A stretch of DNA of 6,230 nt from an uncultured Ruminococcus sp. Its GTDB lineage: Bacteria; Bacillota; Clostridia; Oscillospirales; Acutalibacteraceae. The notes beneath the pieces were generated by a model that saw only the letters and a list, made by a program, of their open reading frames with translations, searched no databases and was not told where the DNA came from. Made by a program: the position numbers and the translations under genes. The stretch covers positions 1 through 6,230 of the forward strand of contig CACXDV010000226.1 in assembly GCA_902766585.1 (NCBI GenBank), in the 5' to 3' direction. Shown here in pieces: positions 1-6,035 of the stretch; positions within the stretch are counted from its first letter, which is position 1, and each line of letters opens with the position of its first letter.

Positions 1-1
1 A

Positions 2-628
2 AATAACGATCCTGATGTAAATCAGAAGATGAAGGTCGTATTCGTATCCAACTATAACGTATCCTATGCAGAGAAGATCATTCCTGCTGCTGATATCCAT
101 GAGCAGATCTCAACCGCCGGCACAGAGGCTTCAGGTACATCCAACATGAAGTTCATGGCTAACGGCGCAGTTACTATCGGTACATATGACGGCGCTAATA
201 TCGAGATCGCTGAATGTGCAGGCGAGGAGAACGAGTATATCTTCGGCGCAAGAGTTGAAGAGATCAACGAGCTTAAGAATAACTATGATCCCAAGAAGCT
301 TTATGACGAGAATCCTGAGATGAAGAGAGTAATTGATACCCTCATCGACGGCAGATTCTCCGACGGCGGCAAGAAGGGCGAAGGCTCATTCGCAGAGCTC
401 CATGATTCACTCCTTAAGGGCGCTTCATGGCATCCGGCTGACCATTACTTCATACTCAGAGATCTTCCTGATTATATCGAGACCAAGATCAGAGTAAACA
501 ATGACTACAAGGATAAGAGAGCATTCGGCTATAAGTGCCTCAAGAATACTGCTAACTGCGGTAAGTTCTCATCTGACCGTACTATCCTTGAGTATGCTAA
601 CGAGCTTTGGAAGGTTAAATCCAAATAA
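2..628 (+). CDS. glgP: Glycogen/starch/maltodextrin phosphorylase, C-terminal part (5' end outside window)
   Basis: This is the last 208 residues of a GT35 alpha-glucan phosphorylase, a PLP-dependent cytosolic enzyme that releases glucose-1-phosphate from glycogen or maltodextrin. The frame is open from base 2, so the true start lies upstream and the ATG at 29 is internal. Visible hallmarks are the NNDP segment followed by KVVFVSNYNVSYAEKIIPAA, then the EQISTAGTEASGTSNMKF block (about residues 34-51 of the fragment). The Lys of NMK (codon 149-151) is the family's PLP Schiff-base lysine. NGAVTIGTYDGANIEI follows, and the C-terminal GKFSSDRTILEYANELW ends the protein as is normal for the family. 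The usual GTGNM is GTSNM here, a mild variation. Codon use is strongly biased and less A-rich than the downstream genes, consistent with a well-expressed core gene. GlgP and MalP cannot be separated on this fragment. Confidence 0.95.
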   Translation, partial: NNDPDVNQKMKVVFVSNYNVSYAEKIIPAADIHEQISTAGTEASGTSNMKFMANGAVTIGTYDGANIEIAECAGEENEYIFGARVEEINELKNNYDPKKLYDENPEMKRVIDTLIDGRFSDGGKKGEGSFAELHDSLLKGASWHPADHYFILRDLPDYIETKIRVNNDYKDKRAFGYKCLKNTANCGKFSSDRTILEYANELWKVKSK

Positions 629-649
629 TCATCTGTCCGCTGATACATT

Positions 650-685
650 ACGGGTATGTCGCTTTGGCGGCATACCCGTTATTGA
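650..685 (+). terminator. Hairpin after glgP, probable weak or leaky terminator
   Basis: Bases 650-662 pair with 667-679 (ACGGGTATG against CATACCCGT, then T·G, C-G, G-C, C-G) to give a 13-bp stem closed by a TTTG loop. The tail TTATTGATT is only moderately T-rich, so termination is probably incomplete. The hairpin begins 22 bases after the phosphorylase stop. It ends 9 bases before the GGGGTG ribosome binding site of the next gene, so it could end the glgP message, protect its 3' end, or reduce readthrough into the following genes. The 71-base gap shows no clear promoter of its own. Confidence 0.55.
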
Positions 686-699
686 TTGGGGTGAAATAA

Positions 700-1605
700 A
701 TGCTTAAAAGCTATATCATGGAAGAGCTTGATTATAAAAAAATAAAATTGGATTGCTATTCCAAAAAAATAGAGGATATTTCGGTTATAGCAGAGGAAAA
801 GGAAAATGAATTATTCTTCTATTCATACTGTGCCTCTCCTGTTATTGATAATGAATATGAAATAGACTCCTACCTCAAAGAAAAATTCAAAGGTATCGGA
901 TACAGCAAAATAGGCTACGGCGGGCGAAAACTTGAAATATGCTTTAAAAACCGTTCCGATGAGCTTGATACAGAGCATCTGAGAAAATGTACGGAAGTGG
1001 TTGAAGACCTAAGAAAGCATTTTGATCTGCTTCCATGCTGCATGAAATGCGGCGGAGTATCTCCTGTAACCATAAACACTGAGGATGGTGAGGTAAGGAT
1101 CCTTTGCGATGTCTGCCTCGGAAGCGAACAGCTTACAAAAAAGCATGAAAAAATGATCGAGGAACGCATGAAAATTGCTCAGAAATGCGGCGGACAATAC
1201 ATCGAACGCCTTCCGATGGAGCTGGCTGTAAAGGTCGCATTTCAGTCCGGCATCATCGGAGCCATAGGATATATGATACTCATTTCTTTAGCTATAATAA
1301 CAATTCCCGCAATCGGACTTATGCCATGGATACCTTCTGCCGGCGCCGGATATTATTTTATGTCAAGAATGATCAAACTGAAAATATATAACGGTAATTA
1401 TATAAGAATAGCAGTCGGTACGGTAATAGCTTTAATAACAATGATGATATTTTGTTTCTCGGGATATCTTATTATTATATTCTTAATAAAAGGAAATTTT
1501 GCGTTAGAAAACATATTAGACCGAAATTTAATAATAATTGTCGCTTTGATAATCGGAGGATATCTTCTTGCAGAGATAGCTGCAAATCAACTGAGTGATT
1601 CATAA
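700..1605 (+). CDS. Zinc-ribbon-like membrane protein, paralog 1 of 3 (function unknown)
   Basis: A 301-residue protein that I do not recognise as a named family. Residues 1-110 form a soluble, charged alpha/beta domain without a signal peptide. A four-cysteine knuckle follows: C114-x2-C117, 18 residues, C136-x2-C139 (PCCMKCGG and LCDVC), expected to bind one zinc ion. Residues 140-175 are charged and probably helical. About four membrane segments follow, at roughly 180-204, 207-222, 236-263 and 276-295. The start at 700 has a GGGGTG ribosome binding site at 688-693; the ATG at 718 has none. It shares its layout with the next two genes but is the most divergent: its N-terminus differs and the loop before the last membrane segment is short (about residues 264-275). 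The next gene starts 18 bases after its stop, so co-transcription is likely. A membrane-anchored sensor or regulatory role is speculation. Confidence 0.85.
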   Translation: MLKSYIMEELDYKKIKLDCYSKKIEDISVIAEEKENELFFYSYCASPVIDNEYEIDSYLKEKFKGIGYSKIGYGGRKLEICFKNRSDELDTEHLRKCTEVVEDLRKHFDLLPCCMKCGGVSPVTINTEDGEVRILCDVCLGSEQLTKKHEKMIEERMKIAQKCGGQYIERLPMELAVKVAFQSGIIGAIGYMILISLAIITIPAIGLMPWIPSAGAGYYFMSRMIKLKIYNGNYIRIAVGTVIALITMMIFCFSGYLIIIFLIKGNFALENILDRNLIIIVALIIGGYLLAEIAANQLSDS

Positions 1606-1623
1606 ATACAACGGAGGGACCAT

Positions 1624-2571
1624 ATGGCTGATTATAAACAGCAGCTTGAGAGTATCGGATTCAGATATGACACTCTTACAGCTGCAGGCTATAATAAAAT
1701 AAACGGAATATGCTTTGTGGTAAGAATAAACCCGTCAGCAAAGGATTATTCTGTCACTGCTTCCTGCAAGCCCCAGGATGAGCAGTCGGCACAAATGATA
1801 AACAGCGAACTGCAAAAATTCATGTCCGAAAGGCCAAAATTATTGAAAACTGCATTATTTGACGGCAAGCAGATAATAATATGCTATAATTTAGGCTTTA
1901 CTGCAAATATAGCCCAAGGTGTAAGCGACGCTGTCAATACTGTAATGTATTATGCAAATCAATATGCCTGTATTCCCTGCTGTTCGGTATGCGGAAACCC
2001 GTCATATCCCGATATCTATTCTATCGGCAGCAGTGTTTCCGCACTTTGCACTGATTGCTTCGGCAGCTTTCAGAAAAAAAATGCTGTAAACATAATGCAG
2101 GATGAAATGATGATAACAAATTACCCGATGGGCTTTATCGGAGCTATGCTGGGAGGACTTGCAGGCGCTGTTATCTGGCTTATATTCTCCCTGCTCGGCA
2201 AAATATCATTTATTGCCGGATTCTTTGCCGGCTTCGGCGGCATATTCGGTTTCAAATGGCTTGGAAAAAAGGTAACTGCTGCCGGTATCGTTATTTCTGT
2301 GATAGTATCATTTCTGTTTCTTATCTCAGGAATGTATATAGCTGTCGGTATTGATCTGTATAATGCGATAATTTCATGGGGATATGATATAAGCTTTACT
2401 GAGGCACTCAAGCTTCTGCCTGAATTCATTATAGAGGATGCGGAAATCAGAAACGCTATCCTTTTCGATAATATTATCGGTATCGTAACATTTATTCTTG
2501 CTGCTATTCTGAGTATATGGCAGGTAAGAAAAGACGGTCAGCTTAAAAACAGGGCAATCAGGCTGATGTGA
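1624..2571 (+). CDS. Zinc-ribbon-like membrane protein, paralog 2 of 3 (function unknown)
   Basis: A 315-residue protein with the same order of parts as its neighbours. The soluble N-terminal domain (about 1-112) opens with an IGFRY motif, matched by VGYRY in paralog 3. The cysteine knuckle is C120-x2-C123, 18 residues, C142-x2-C145 (CCSVCG and LCTDC), with an extra Cys at 116 and 119. Glycine-rich membrane segments lie at about 168-191 (GFIGAMLGGLAGAVIW), 194-213, 217-247 and 279-299. Between the last two is an acidic loop with TEALKLLPEF and EDAEIRNAIL, whose TEA...AIL ends recur in paralog 3. The glycine-patterned first membrane hairpin followed by a GKK turn resembles many uncharacterised Clostridia membrane proteins, but I cannot assign a domain name. 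The start is supported by GGAGGG at 1613-1618, five bases before the ATG. It is the middle gene of a probable three-gene transcription unit. Confidence 0.87.
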   Translation: MADYKQQLESIGFRYDTLTAAGYNKINGICFVVRINPSAKDYSVTASCKPQDEQSAQMINSELQKFMSERPKLLKTALFDGKQIIICYNLGFTANIAQGVSDAVNTVMYYANQYACIPCCSVCGNPSYPDIYSIGSSVSALCTDCFGSFQKKNAVNIMQDEMMITNYPMGFIGAMLGGLAGAVIWLIFSLLGKISFIAGFFAGFGGIFGFKWLGKKVTAAGIVISVIVSFLFLISGMYIAVGIDLYNAIISWGYDISFTEALKLLPEFIIEDAEIRNAILFDNIIGIVTFILAAILSIWQVRKDGQLKNRAIRLM

Positions 2572-2596
2572 TAATTATTTCAATGCGTCCCAAAAT

Positions 2597-2611
2597 GGAG
2601 GTGATATCTTG
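2597..2611 (+). promoter_or_regulatory. Strong ribosome binding site selecting a TTG start
   Basis: GGAGGTGAT at 2597-2605 is a near-complete match to the anti-16S sequence. It places the start at the TTG at 2609-2611, seven bases after GGAGG. No ATG in this frame lies at a better distance, and translation from the TTG gives an N-terminus that aligns with paralog 2 (VGYRY against IGFRY). The combination of a very strong site and a weak TTG codon sets this gene apart from the two ATG-started genes before it. Confidence 0.85.
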
Positions 2612-3550
2612 ACAGAAAGTGAATTTCAGGAATTTCTGATAACCGTGGGTTATCGTTATAATAAAAAATCCCAATCAGCCTTCAATTCCTTTGAGGGCTT
2701 TCATACGATAATCGAATTCAGAACATCAGAAAACCGTTATGCAATAAGGCTTTCCGCTATGACAGAGGATCAGGATTCTCTCGACGCAAAAATCAAGGAA
2801 TTTGCGTCCGAAAATAAGGATTTCGTTTCCAGAGCATTCTATAAAAAGCATATGATAAACATAAGCATCAAAATGTCAGTTGATTCCGAAATCGACCGCG
2901 AAAGACTGAAAAAAGCTGCCTCATTTATGATGAGACTTTGTAAAAGCGATCTGATAACTCCTGTCTGCATTGTATGCTCAAGAAACAGAAAAACCGGTCT
3001 TTATGTAGTCGGACAGGAGCTTATGCCTATATGCGAACGCTGCATTGTCCGCAAAAGAAGGCAATATGAGCACCGCAGGGATATGTTTGACAAAAAGACG
3101 CAGAATATGCCCGCCGGAATACTTGGCGCTGTTTTCGGAGCTGCTTTGGGAGCCTCAGTCTATGTTCTTATATATCAGATATTTTCCTTCTGGGGCATAC
3201 CCGCCGGCCTTATCGCTGCCTGCTGCTTCGGAGGCTTTGTAGTCACGGGAGAACGTGCAACAAAGCTGAGTGCAGTAGTATGCGGAGCAATATCCTTTCT
3301 GTTTTTCCTCGCTGCCGAATATATGGCTCTTGTTGCCGGAATGTCAATACTTATTGAGCATGAGGGCGGAGGAATTGCCGTAACCGAGGCTATGGAAATG
3401 ACAAATATCAGTCTAACCGATATCTCATATCTTAAAGCGATACTCCTTGAGATTGCTGTCGGCTCCGCTGTAATGATAGCCGTCGGAGTTGTATACTTTC
3501 TGAAAAGAATGCTTACCCGTCCCCTTAAAATTTCAAAAAATATACTGTAA
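2609..3550 (+). CDS. Zinc-ribbon-like membrane protein, paralog 3 of 3 (function unknown)
   Basis: A 313-residue protein starting at TTG. The soluble N-terminal domain spans about 1-115, with VGYRY at 14-18 and an FxSRAFYKKHMINISI region that aligns with LKTALFDGKQIIICY of paralog 2. The cysteine knuckle is C120-x2-C123, 18 residues, C142-x2-C145 (VCIVCS and ICERC). A strongly basic stretch follows (VRKRRQYEHRR, about 147-157), expected to stay on the cytosolic side. Membrane segments lie at about 168-191 (AGILGAVFGAALGASVYVLI), 195-213, 219-248 and 274-299. The loop with TEAMEMTNISLTDISYLKAIL (about 259-279) matches the paralog 2 loop in position and end residues. It is the last gene of the set: the gap after paralog 2 is 37 bases, and the stop runs straight into the terminator at 3549. 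The molecular function is unknown. The tandem copies indicate duplication followed by strong divergence. Confidence 0.86.
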   Translation: MTESEFQEFLITVGYRYNKKSQSAFNSFEGFHTIIEFRTSENRYAIRLSAMTEDQDSLDAKIKEFASENKDFVSRAFYKKHMINISIKMSVDSEIDRERLKKAASFMMRLCKSDLITPVCIVCSRNRKTGLYVVGQELMPICERCIVRKRRQYEHRRDMFDKKTQNMPAGILGAVFGAALGASVYVLIYQIFSFWGIPAGLIAACCFGGFVVTGERATKLSAVVCGAISFLFFLAAEYMALVAGMSILIEHEGGGIAVTEAMEMTNISLTDISYLKAILLEIAVGSAVMIAVGVVYFLKRMLTRPLKISKNIL

Positions 3551-3598
3551 AAAAATCCCGTACCCGAGCTGCTGCTCGGATACGGGAAATTTTTGTTT
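3549..3598. terminator. Strong bidirectional intrinsic terminator
   Basis: Bases 3557-3569 pair with 3574-3586 (CCCGTA-x-CCGAGC against GCTCGG-x-TACGGG) with one C/A mismatch and a TGCT loop. On the plus strand the stem is followed by TTTTTGTTT, which ends the three-gene membrane-protein unit. On the minus strand the same stem is followed by seven Us (the A-run 3549-3555), which is at least as good a terminator. It abuts the stop codon of paralog 3 with no spare bases. Confidence 0.92.
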
Positions 3599-3722
3599 AT
3601 AAAAACATTGAGAGCATATCCCCCTTTGATACGCTCCCGAGTAAAAGAAAGAAGTCACCGTCCACTCCATAAACGGATATTCTATATATTGTAGTTATGT
3701 AGGATTCGCTACACTTTATCTT
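3549..3722 (-). ncRNA. Candidate small RNA of about 170 nt between promoter and terminator
   Basis: A transcript started by the minus-strand promoter at 3729-3757 would begin near 3722 and end at the minus-strand face of the terminator (U-run 3549-3555). Within it, TGTAG at its 5' end can pair with CTACA across a CGAATC loop (3698-3713). CCGT and ACGG can also pair further down. No known RNA family was recognised. The possible short reading frame here (ATG near 3670, no ribosome binding site, running on into the terminator and antisense to paralog 3) is not convincing. Expression is inferred only from the promoter and terminator. Confidence 0.35.
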
Positions 3723-3889
3723 GTATATATTATAATATAAATATAAAGCTTTTTCAAGCGCAAAACCGGCTTCAAAAGTAAACAATTTGTTAAAAAACAG
3801 AAACTTAAATATTAATAAACTCAAATACGGATAAAACCGAAAACAATTTTGAATTTTTTTATATAAGCTGCATTATTGCTGTTTTTTGG
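3599..3889. other. AT-rich convergent intergenic region without a convincing protein gene
   Basis: About 290 bases separate two blocks that are transcribed toward each other. The only long open frame is a minus-strand TTG-started frame of about 75 codons (3597-3824). It lacks a ribosome binding site, is rich in Phe, Leu, Tyr and Ile as expected of AT-rich DNA, and overlaps the terminator tail. What the region does hold is one good minus-strand promoter (3729-3757), a small palindrome AACAATTTGTT (3781-3791), and two loose copies of AAAACCG followed by AAACAATTT (3762-3788 and 3833-3849). I see no tRNA, CRISPR, transposon end or clear attachment site. Confidence 0.7.
3729..3757 (-). promoter_or_regulatory. 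Sigma70-type promoter on the minus strand
   Basis: Reading the minus strand, TTGAAA (3752-3757) is followed after exactly 17 bases by a perfect TATAAT (3729-3734). One mismatch in the -35 box with consensus spacing and -10 box makes this the best promoter match in the window. Transcription would start near 3722 and run toward 3549. AT-rich DNA produces chance TATAAT boxes, so the correctly spaced -35 box is the main support. Confidence 0.5.
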
Positions 3890-3890
3890 C

Positions 3891-3924
3891 AAAAAAATAC
3901 AGGTACAGACCGGACTGTACCTGT
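3891..3924 (-). terminator. Intrinsic terminator of the minus-strand gene block
   Basis: On the minus strand, ACAGGTACAG pairs perfectly with CTGTACCTGT (10 bp, bases 3899-3908 with 3915-3924) across a TCCGGT loop. The stem is followed, after a single A, by seven Us (A-run 3891-3897). It starts 9 bases after the stop of the 247-residue gene, so it closes that transcription unit. Confidence 0.93.
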
Positions 3925-3933
3925 TCCTTATAT

Positions 3934-4677
3934 TCAGCCAAGCTTTTTGATAAAGATATCATCAGTATTATCATTATTATGAAATTCTCTGATCGGATCG
4001 ATCATAAGATTTTTGACTATCAGATAAGCCCTTCTTGCATCTCTGCTTTTTTCATAGAAGAGAGCATTATTATCATCGTTTATATCCCGGCGTGTTAAGC
4101 TTTCAAACTCATCCATAGCCAAACTATATGCTCTATACAGCATAGTGCCTATATCGTCGTTACGATGTATCTTTATACCGCTATCCCTGCTTAAAAAGTA
4201 AGTAAGCATTATTTCGGCATATTTCCCGCCTATTCTTTTATATTCAGTCAAGGCATTCTTCGCTGAAAGGCGTACATATCCGGAAATGATCTCCATTTCT
4301 CTTCCTTTCACTAAAGAGGAATCCACTTTATGATCATTATACGGATAGCCAATGAAGAAGGCAGTAATAATTGAAATCAGATCAGCGGCAGTCTTCGGAT
4401 CATTCATTCCGGCTAATTCACGGTCAAGCTTATTCATCAGCTTATATACTGTAATACTCTCCTTTTCTTCATCTTCGGTTATATTTAAAACAGAAAAGAT
4501 CGTATCAAACCTTTTTTCATTAACCTCTTTAGAATATCCTTTTCCGAGATCCTGTGCTTTAAGATTACCAAAATAACTGAGGAAATAGCGTATGAGGTAT
4601 TTATCCTGGATCGTAAATTCTGATGCCCTTTTGATCCTTTCATCCAAGCTCCTTGTTTGTGCAGATATATTTTCCAT
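3934..4677 (-). CDS. Unrecognised 247-residue, probably all-helical cytosolic protein downstream of the coupling ATPase
   Basis: I cannot place this protein in a family. It is rich in charged residues, has no cysteine, no signal peptide and no convincing membrane segment; the most hydrophobic stretch is ISIITAFFIG at 101-110. The pattern suggests mostly helices: 11-38, 51-64, 76-90, 94-110, 125-163 and 173-196. An acidic, Asn-rich linker (RDINDDNNA, about 197-205) precedes a basic helix (SRDARRAYLIVKNLMIDPIREF, 211-232), and the tail has HNNDNTDD. Translation starts at the ATG at 4675-4677, with AAAGGAAG about eight bases upstream. The gene lies 80 bases downstream of the VirD4-like ATPase on the same strand with no clear promoter between them, so it may share its transcript and possibly its process, for example as a substrate or accessory protein of DNA transfer. 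That role is inferred from position alone. Confidence 0.8.
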   Translation of the reverse strand: MENISAQTRSLDERIKRASEFTIQDKYLIRYFLSYFGNLKAQDLGKGYSKEVNEKRFDTIFSVLNITEDEEKESITVYKLMNKLDRELAGMNDPKTAADLISIITAFFIGYPYNDHKVDSSLVKGREMEIISGYVRLSAKNALTEYKRIGGKYAEIMLTYFLSRDSGIKIHRNDDIGTMLYRAYSLAMDEFESLTRRDINDDNNALFYEKSRDARRAYLIVKNLMIDPIREFHNNDNTDDIFIKKLG

Positions 4678-4702
4678 AGATTACGCTTCCTTTCAATAAA
4701 TT

Positions 4703-4757
4703 ATCTGCCCTCTCCCACAGTCAAAGAACTGCAGGAGGAGCAATATCCAAGGCAGAT
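4703..4757 (-). other. Nested two-stem RNA structure between coupling ATPase and downstream gene
   Basis: In the minus-strand transcript, CTCCTGCAGT pairs with ACTGTGGGAG (10 bp with two G·U pairs, TCTTTG loop; bases 4728-4737 with 4712-4721). An outer 7-bp stem, ATCTGCC with GGCAGAT (4751-4757 with 4703-4709), encloses it. The outer stem begins directly after the stop codon of the ATPase. The sequence that follows is AATTTATTG, without a real U-run, so this is not a good terminator. The ribosome binding site of the next gene lies just outside the fold. It may stabilise or process the message, or set the expression ratio of the two genes. Confidence 0.5.
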
Positions 4758-5990
4758 TTAAGCAATTGATGCTGAGTCATTCAACTTATCGAAATTATAG
4801 TCGGAAGGAGATATCTTTGTCACTTCCTTTGCCTTCTGTCCTCTGGTAATGAGGAAAGCCTTATCTATCGGCTGTGCAAGAATAGCCTCGGGAGTTTTGT
4901 TTGTCCTGTAGGAGAGGAAGTTGGCAGTGTCAACATCCTGACCGCCAAGGTAAAGGATATGATCACAGTTGTTTGTGATCGTTACGGACTGACTTTCACC
5001 ATAGATAGACCTGAGCTGAGTTATGCTCTGAAGAATAACGCTTACCGAAATATCCCTTGATCTGATGACAGAAATTATCTTGTCGAAATTAGGGATATAT
5101 GTATTGGTAGCGAAATCATCAAGCACTATTCTCACAGGTACTTTCAGTCTGCTGTCGGGATTGCTGTCTGCATTCCTTATCAGCGTCTGGAACGCCTGAG
5201 TATAGAATACATTTACAATAACATCCATGCTTCTGTCCGTATCGCTGAGATTGAGGAAGAAAACACAGTTGCTTTCTCCAAGCTCACGGAAATCGAAATC
5301 TGATTTTTTTCCGAATACTCTCTGTGACTCCCTGAAATCAAAGAGCCAAAAGGCATTTGCAACGAACTGTGTTATACAAGCCCATGTTCTTTCAACATCC
5401 ATTGTCGCTTCATAGTATTTATAGAGCTTTACTGCAAAGCTGTACGGGTTTTCCATCTCCAGAGCGCGGAAAAGATTTTTTCCTACGTCTGTGGAAAGAT
5501 GACGGTAAAGCTTAACGACATTTACCATATTATGCTCTTCTCTTGGGAGAGCCTCAAGCACATACGCGATCAGTGAGGTTATTACTGACTGAGCAGACTG
5601 CTCCCAGAACGGATCTTTTGTACCCGGCGTTACCGGGCAGATTATAGAAGCAAGGCTTATTACATCCTGTTCACTATAATCATCAGGGGCATTGTATTCT
5701 ATATAGTCAAGGGGATTATATGAGCAGGAATATTTGAGATCAGACAGATCGATAAGCCTGATCTTATAGCCCTTTTCTTTGAGATAACCGCTGTATCTCT
5801 TGTACAGATTACCCTTTGTATCGGCAACCAACATACTGCCGTATGTATTGAGCAGATTAGGGATCACATAACCCGTGGTCTTTCCTGCGCCGGACGGACC
5901 TATGATGAGGTCATTGTTATTAAGCTTTGTGATGAAAGAGTCATTTGAAACGCTTTCGTTCTTCGCAAATATTCTGTCTGTATTTCTCAT
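4758..5990 (-). CDS. VirD4/TraG-type conjugative coupling ATPase, short form without membrane domain
   Basis: A 410-residue P-loop ATPase of the type IV secretion coupling protein family, which links relaxase-bound DNA to the transfer channel. Visible motifs in order: Walker A GPSGAGKTTG (31-40); DTKGNLYKRY (57-66), matching the family's DPKGELY; a PFWEQSAQSVITSLIAYV segment (127-144); Walker B VRIVLDDFAT (286-294, allowing for one residue); QSITQLRSIYG (321-331), the family's glutamine motif; and NNCDHILYLGGQDVDTA (340-356). Canonical VirD4 proteins carry two N-terminal membrane helices and have Walker A well beyond residue 100; here only 30 soluble residues precede it. The start at 5990 is backed by AAGGAGAG six bases upstream, so this is not simply a misplaced start. 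Walker B carries DD instead of the usual DE. It lies 45 bases downstream of the ClpP-like gene on the same strand. A membrane anchor, if any, must come from another protein. Confidence 0.9.
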   Translation of the reverse strand: MRNTDRIFAKNESVSNDSFITKLNNNDLIIGPSGAGKTTGYVIPNLLNTYGSMLVADTKGNLYKRYSGYLKEKGYKIRLIDLSDLKYSCSYNPLDYIEYNAPDDYSEQDVISLASIICPVTPGTKDPFWEQSAQSVITSLIAYVLEALPREEHNMVNVVKLYRHLSTDVGKNLFRALEMENPYSFAVKLYKYYEATMDVERTWACITQFVANAFWLFDFRESQRVFGKKSDFDFRELGESNCVFFLNLSDTDRSMDVIVNVFYTQAFQTLIRNADSNPDSRLKVPVRIVLDDFATNTYIPNFDKIISVIRSRDISVSVILQSITQLRSIYGESQSVTITNNCDHILYLGGQDVDTANFLSYRTNKTPEAILAQPIDKAFLITRGQKAKEVTKISPSDYNFDKLNDSASIA

Positions 5991-6035
5991 ATTGGTCTCT
6001 CCTTTTTATTTATATTATATTTAAACAAAGCTGAA

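Noticed and set aside
113..200. GTSNM in place of GTGNM near the PLP lysine as a sign of inactivation
   Set aside because: The Schiff-base Lys and the flanking block are intact, and Ser at this place is a mild change, so the enzyme is likely active.
915..1197. Minus-strand open frames within paralog 1
   Set aside because: They are shadows of the plus-strand gene, without ribosome binding sites or recognisable protein patterns.
2121..2429. Minus-strand frame of about 100 codons within paralog 2
   Set aside because: It lies fully antisense to a well-supported gene with a membrane-protein pattern; the Pro/Ile/Ser-rich translation is a typical reverse-frame artefact.
3731..3736. TATAAT on the plus strand
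   Set aside because: There is no acceptable -35 box at 16-18 bases upstream and no plus-strand gene downstream; the same AT-rich palindromic stretch serves the better minus-strand promoter.
3597..3824. Minus-strand open frame of about 75 codons in the convergent gap
   Set aside because: It starts at TTG without a ribosome binding site, has a composition expected of AT-rich noncoding DNA, spans the candidate promoter and ends inside the terminator tail.
3762..3849. Two loose copies of AAAACCG plus AAACAATTT as a possible attachment or binding repeat
   Set aside because: The words are short, their spacing differs (11 bases against 1), and the surrounding DNA is AT-rich, so chance is a sufficient explanation.
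4700..4730. TTGACT followed by GATAAT on the minus strand before the 247-residue gene
   Set aside because: The spacing is about 13 bases, too short for a sigma70 promoter, and both boxes are embedded in the stem structure.
6014..6019. Minus-strand TATAAT between the ClpP-like gene and the coupling ATPase
   Set aside because: No TTGACA-like box lies at the right distance, and the box would leave only a very short leader; it is possible but not supported.
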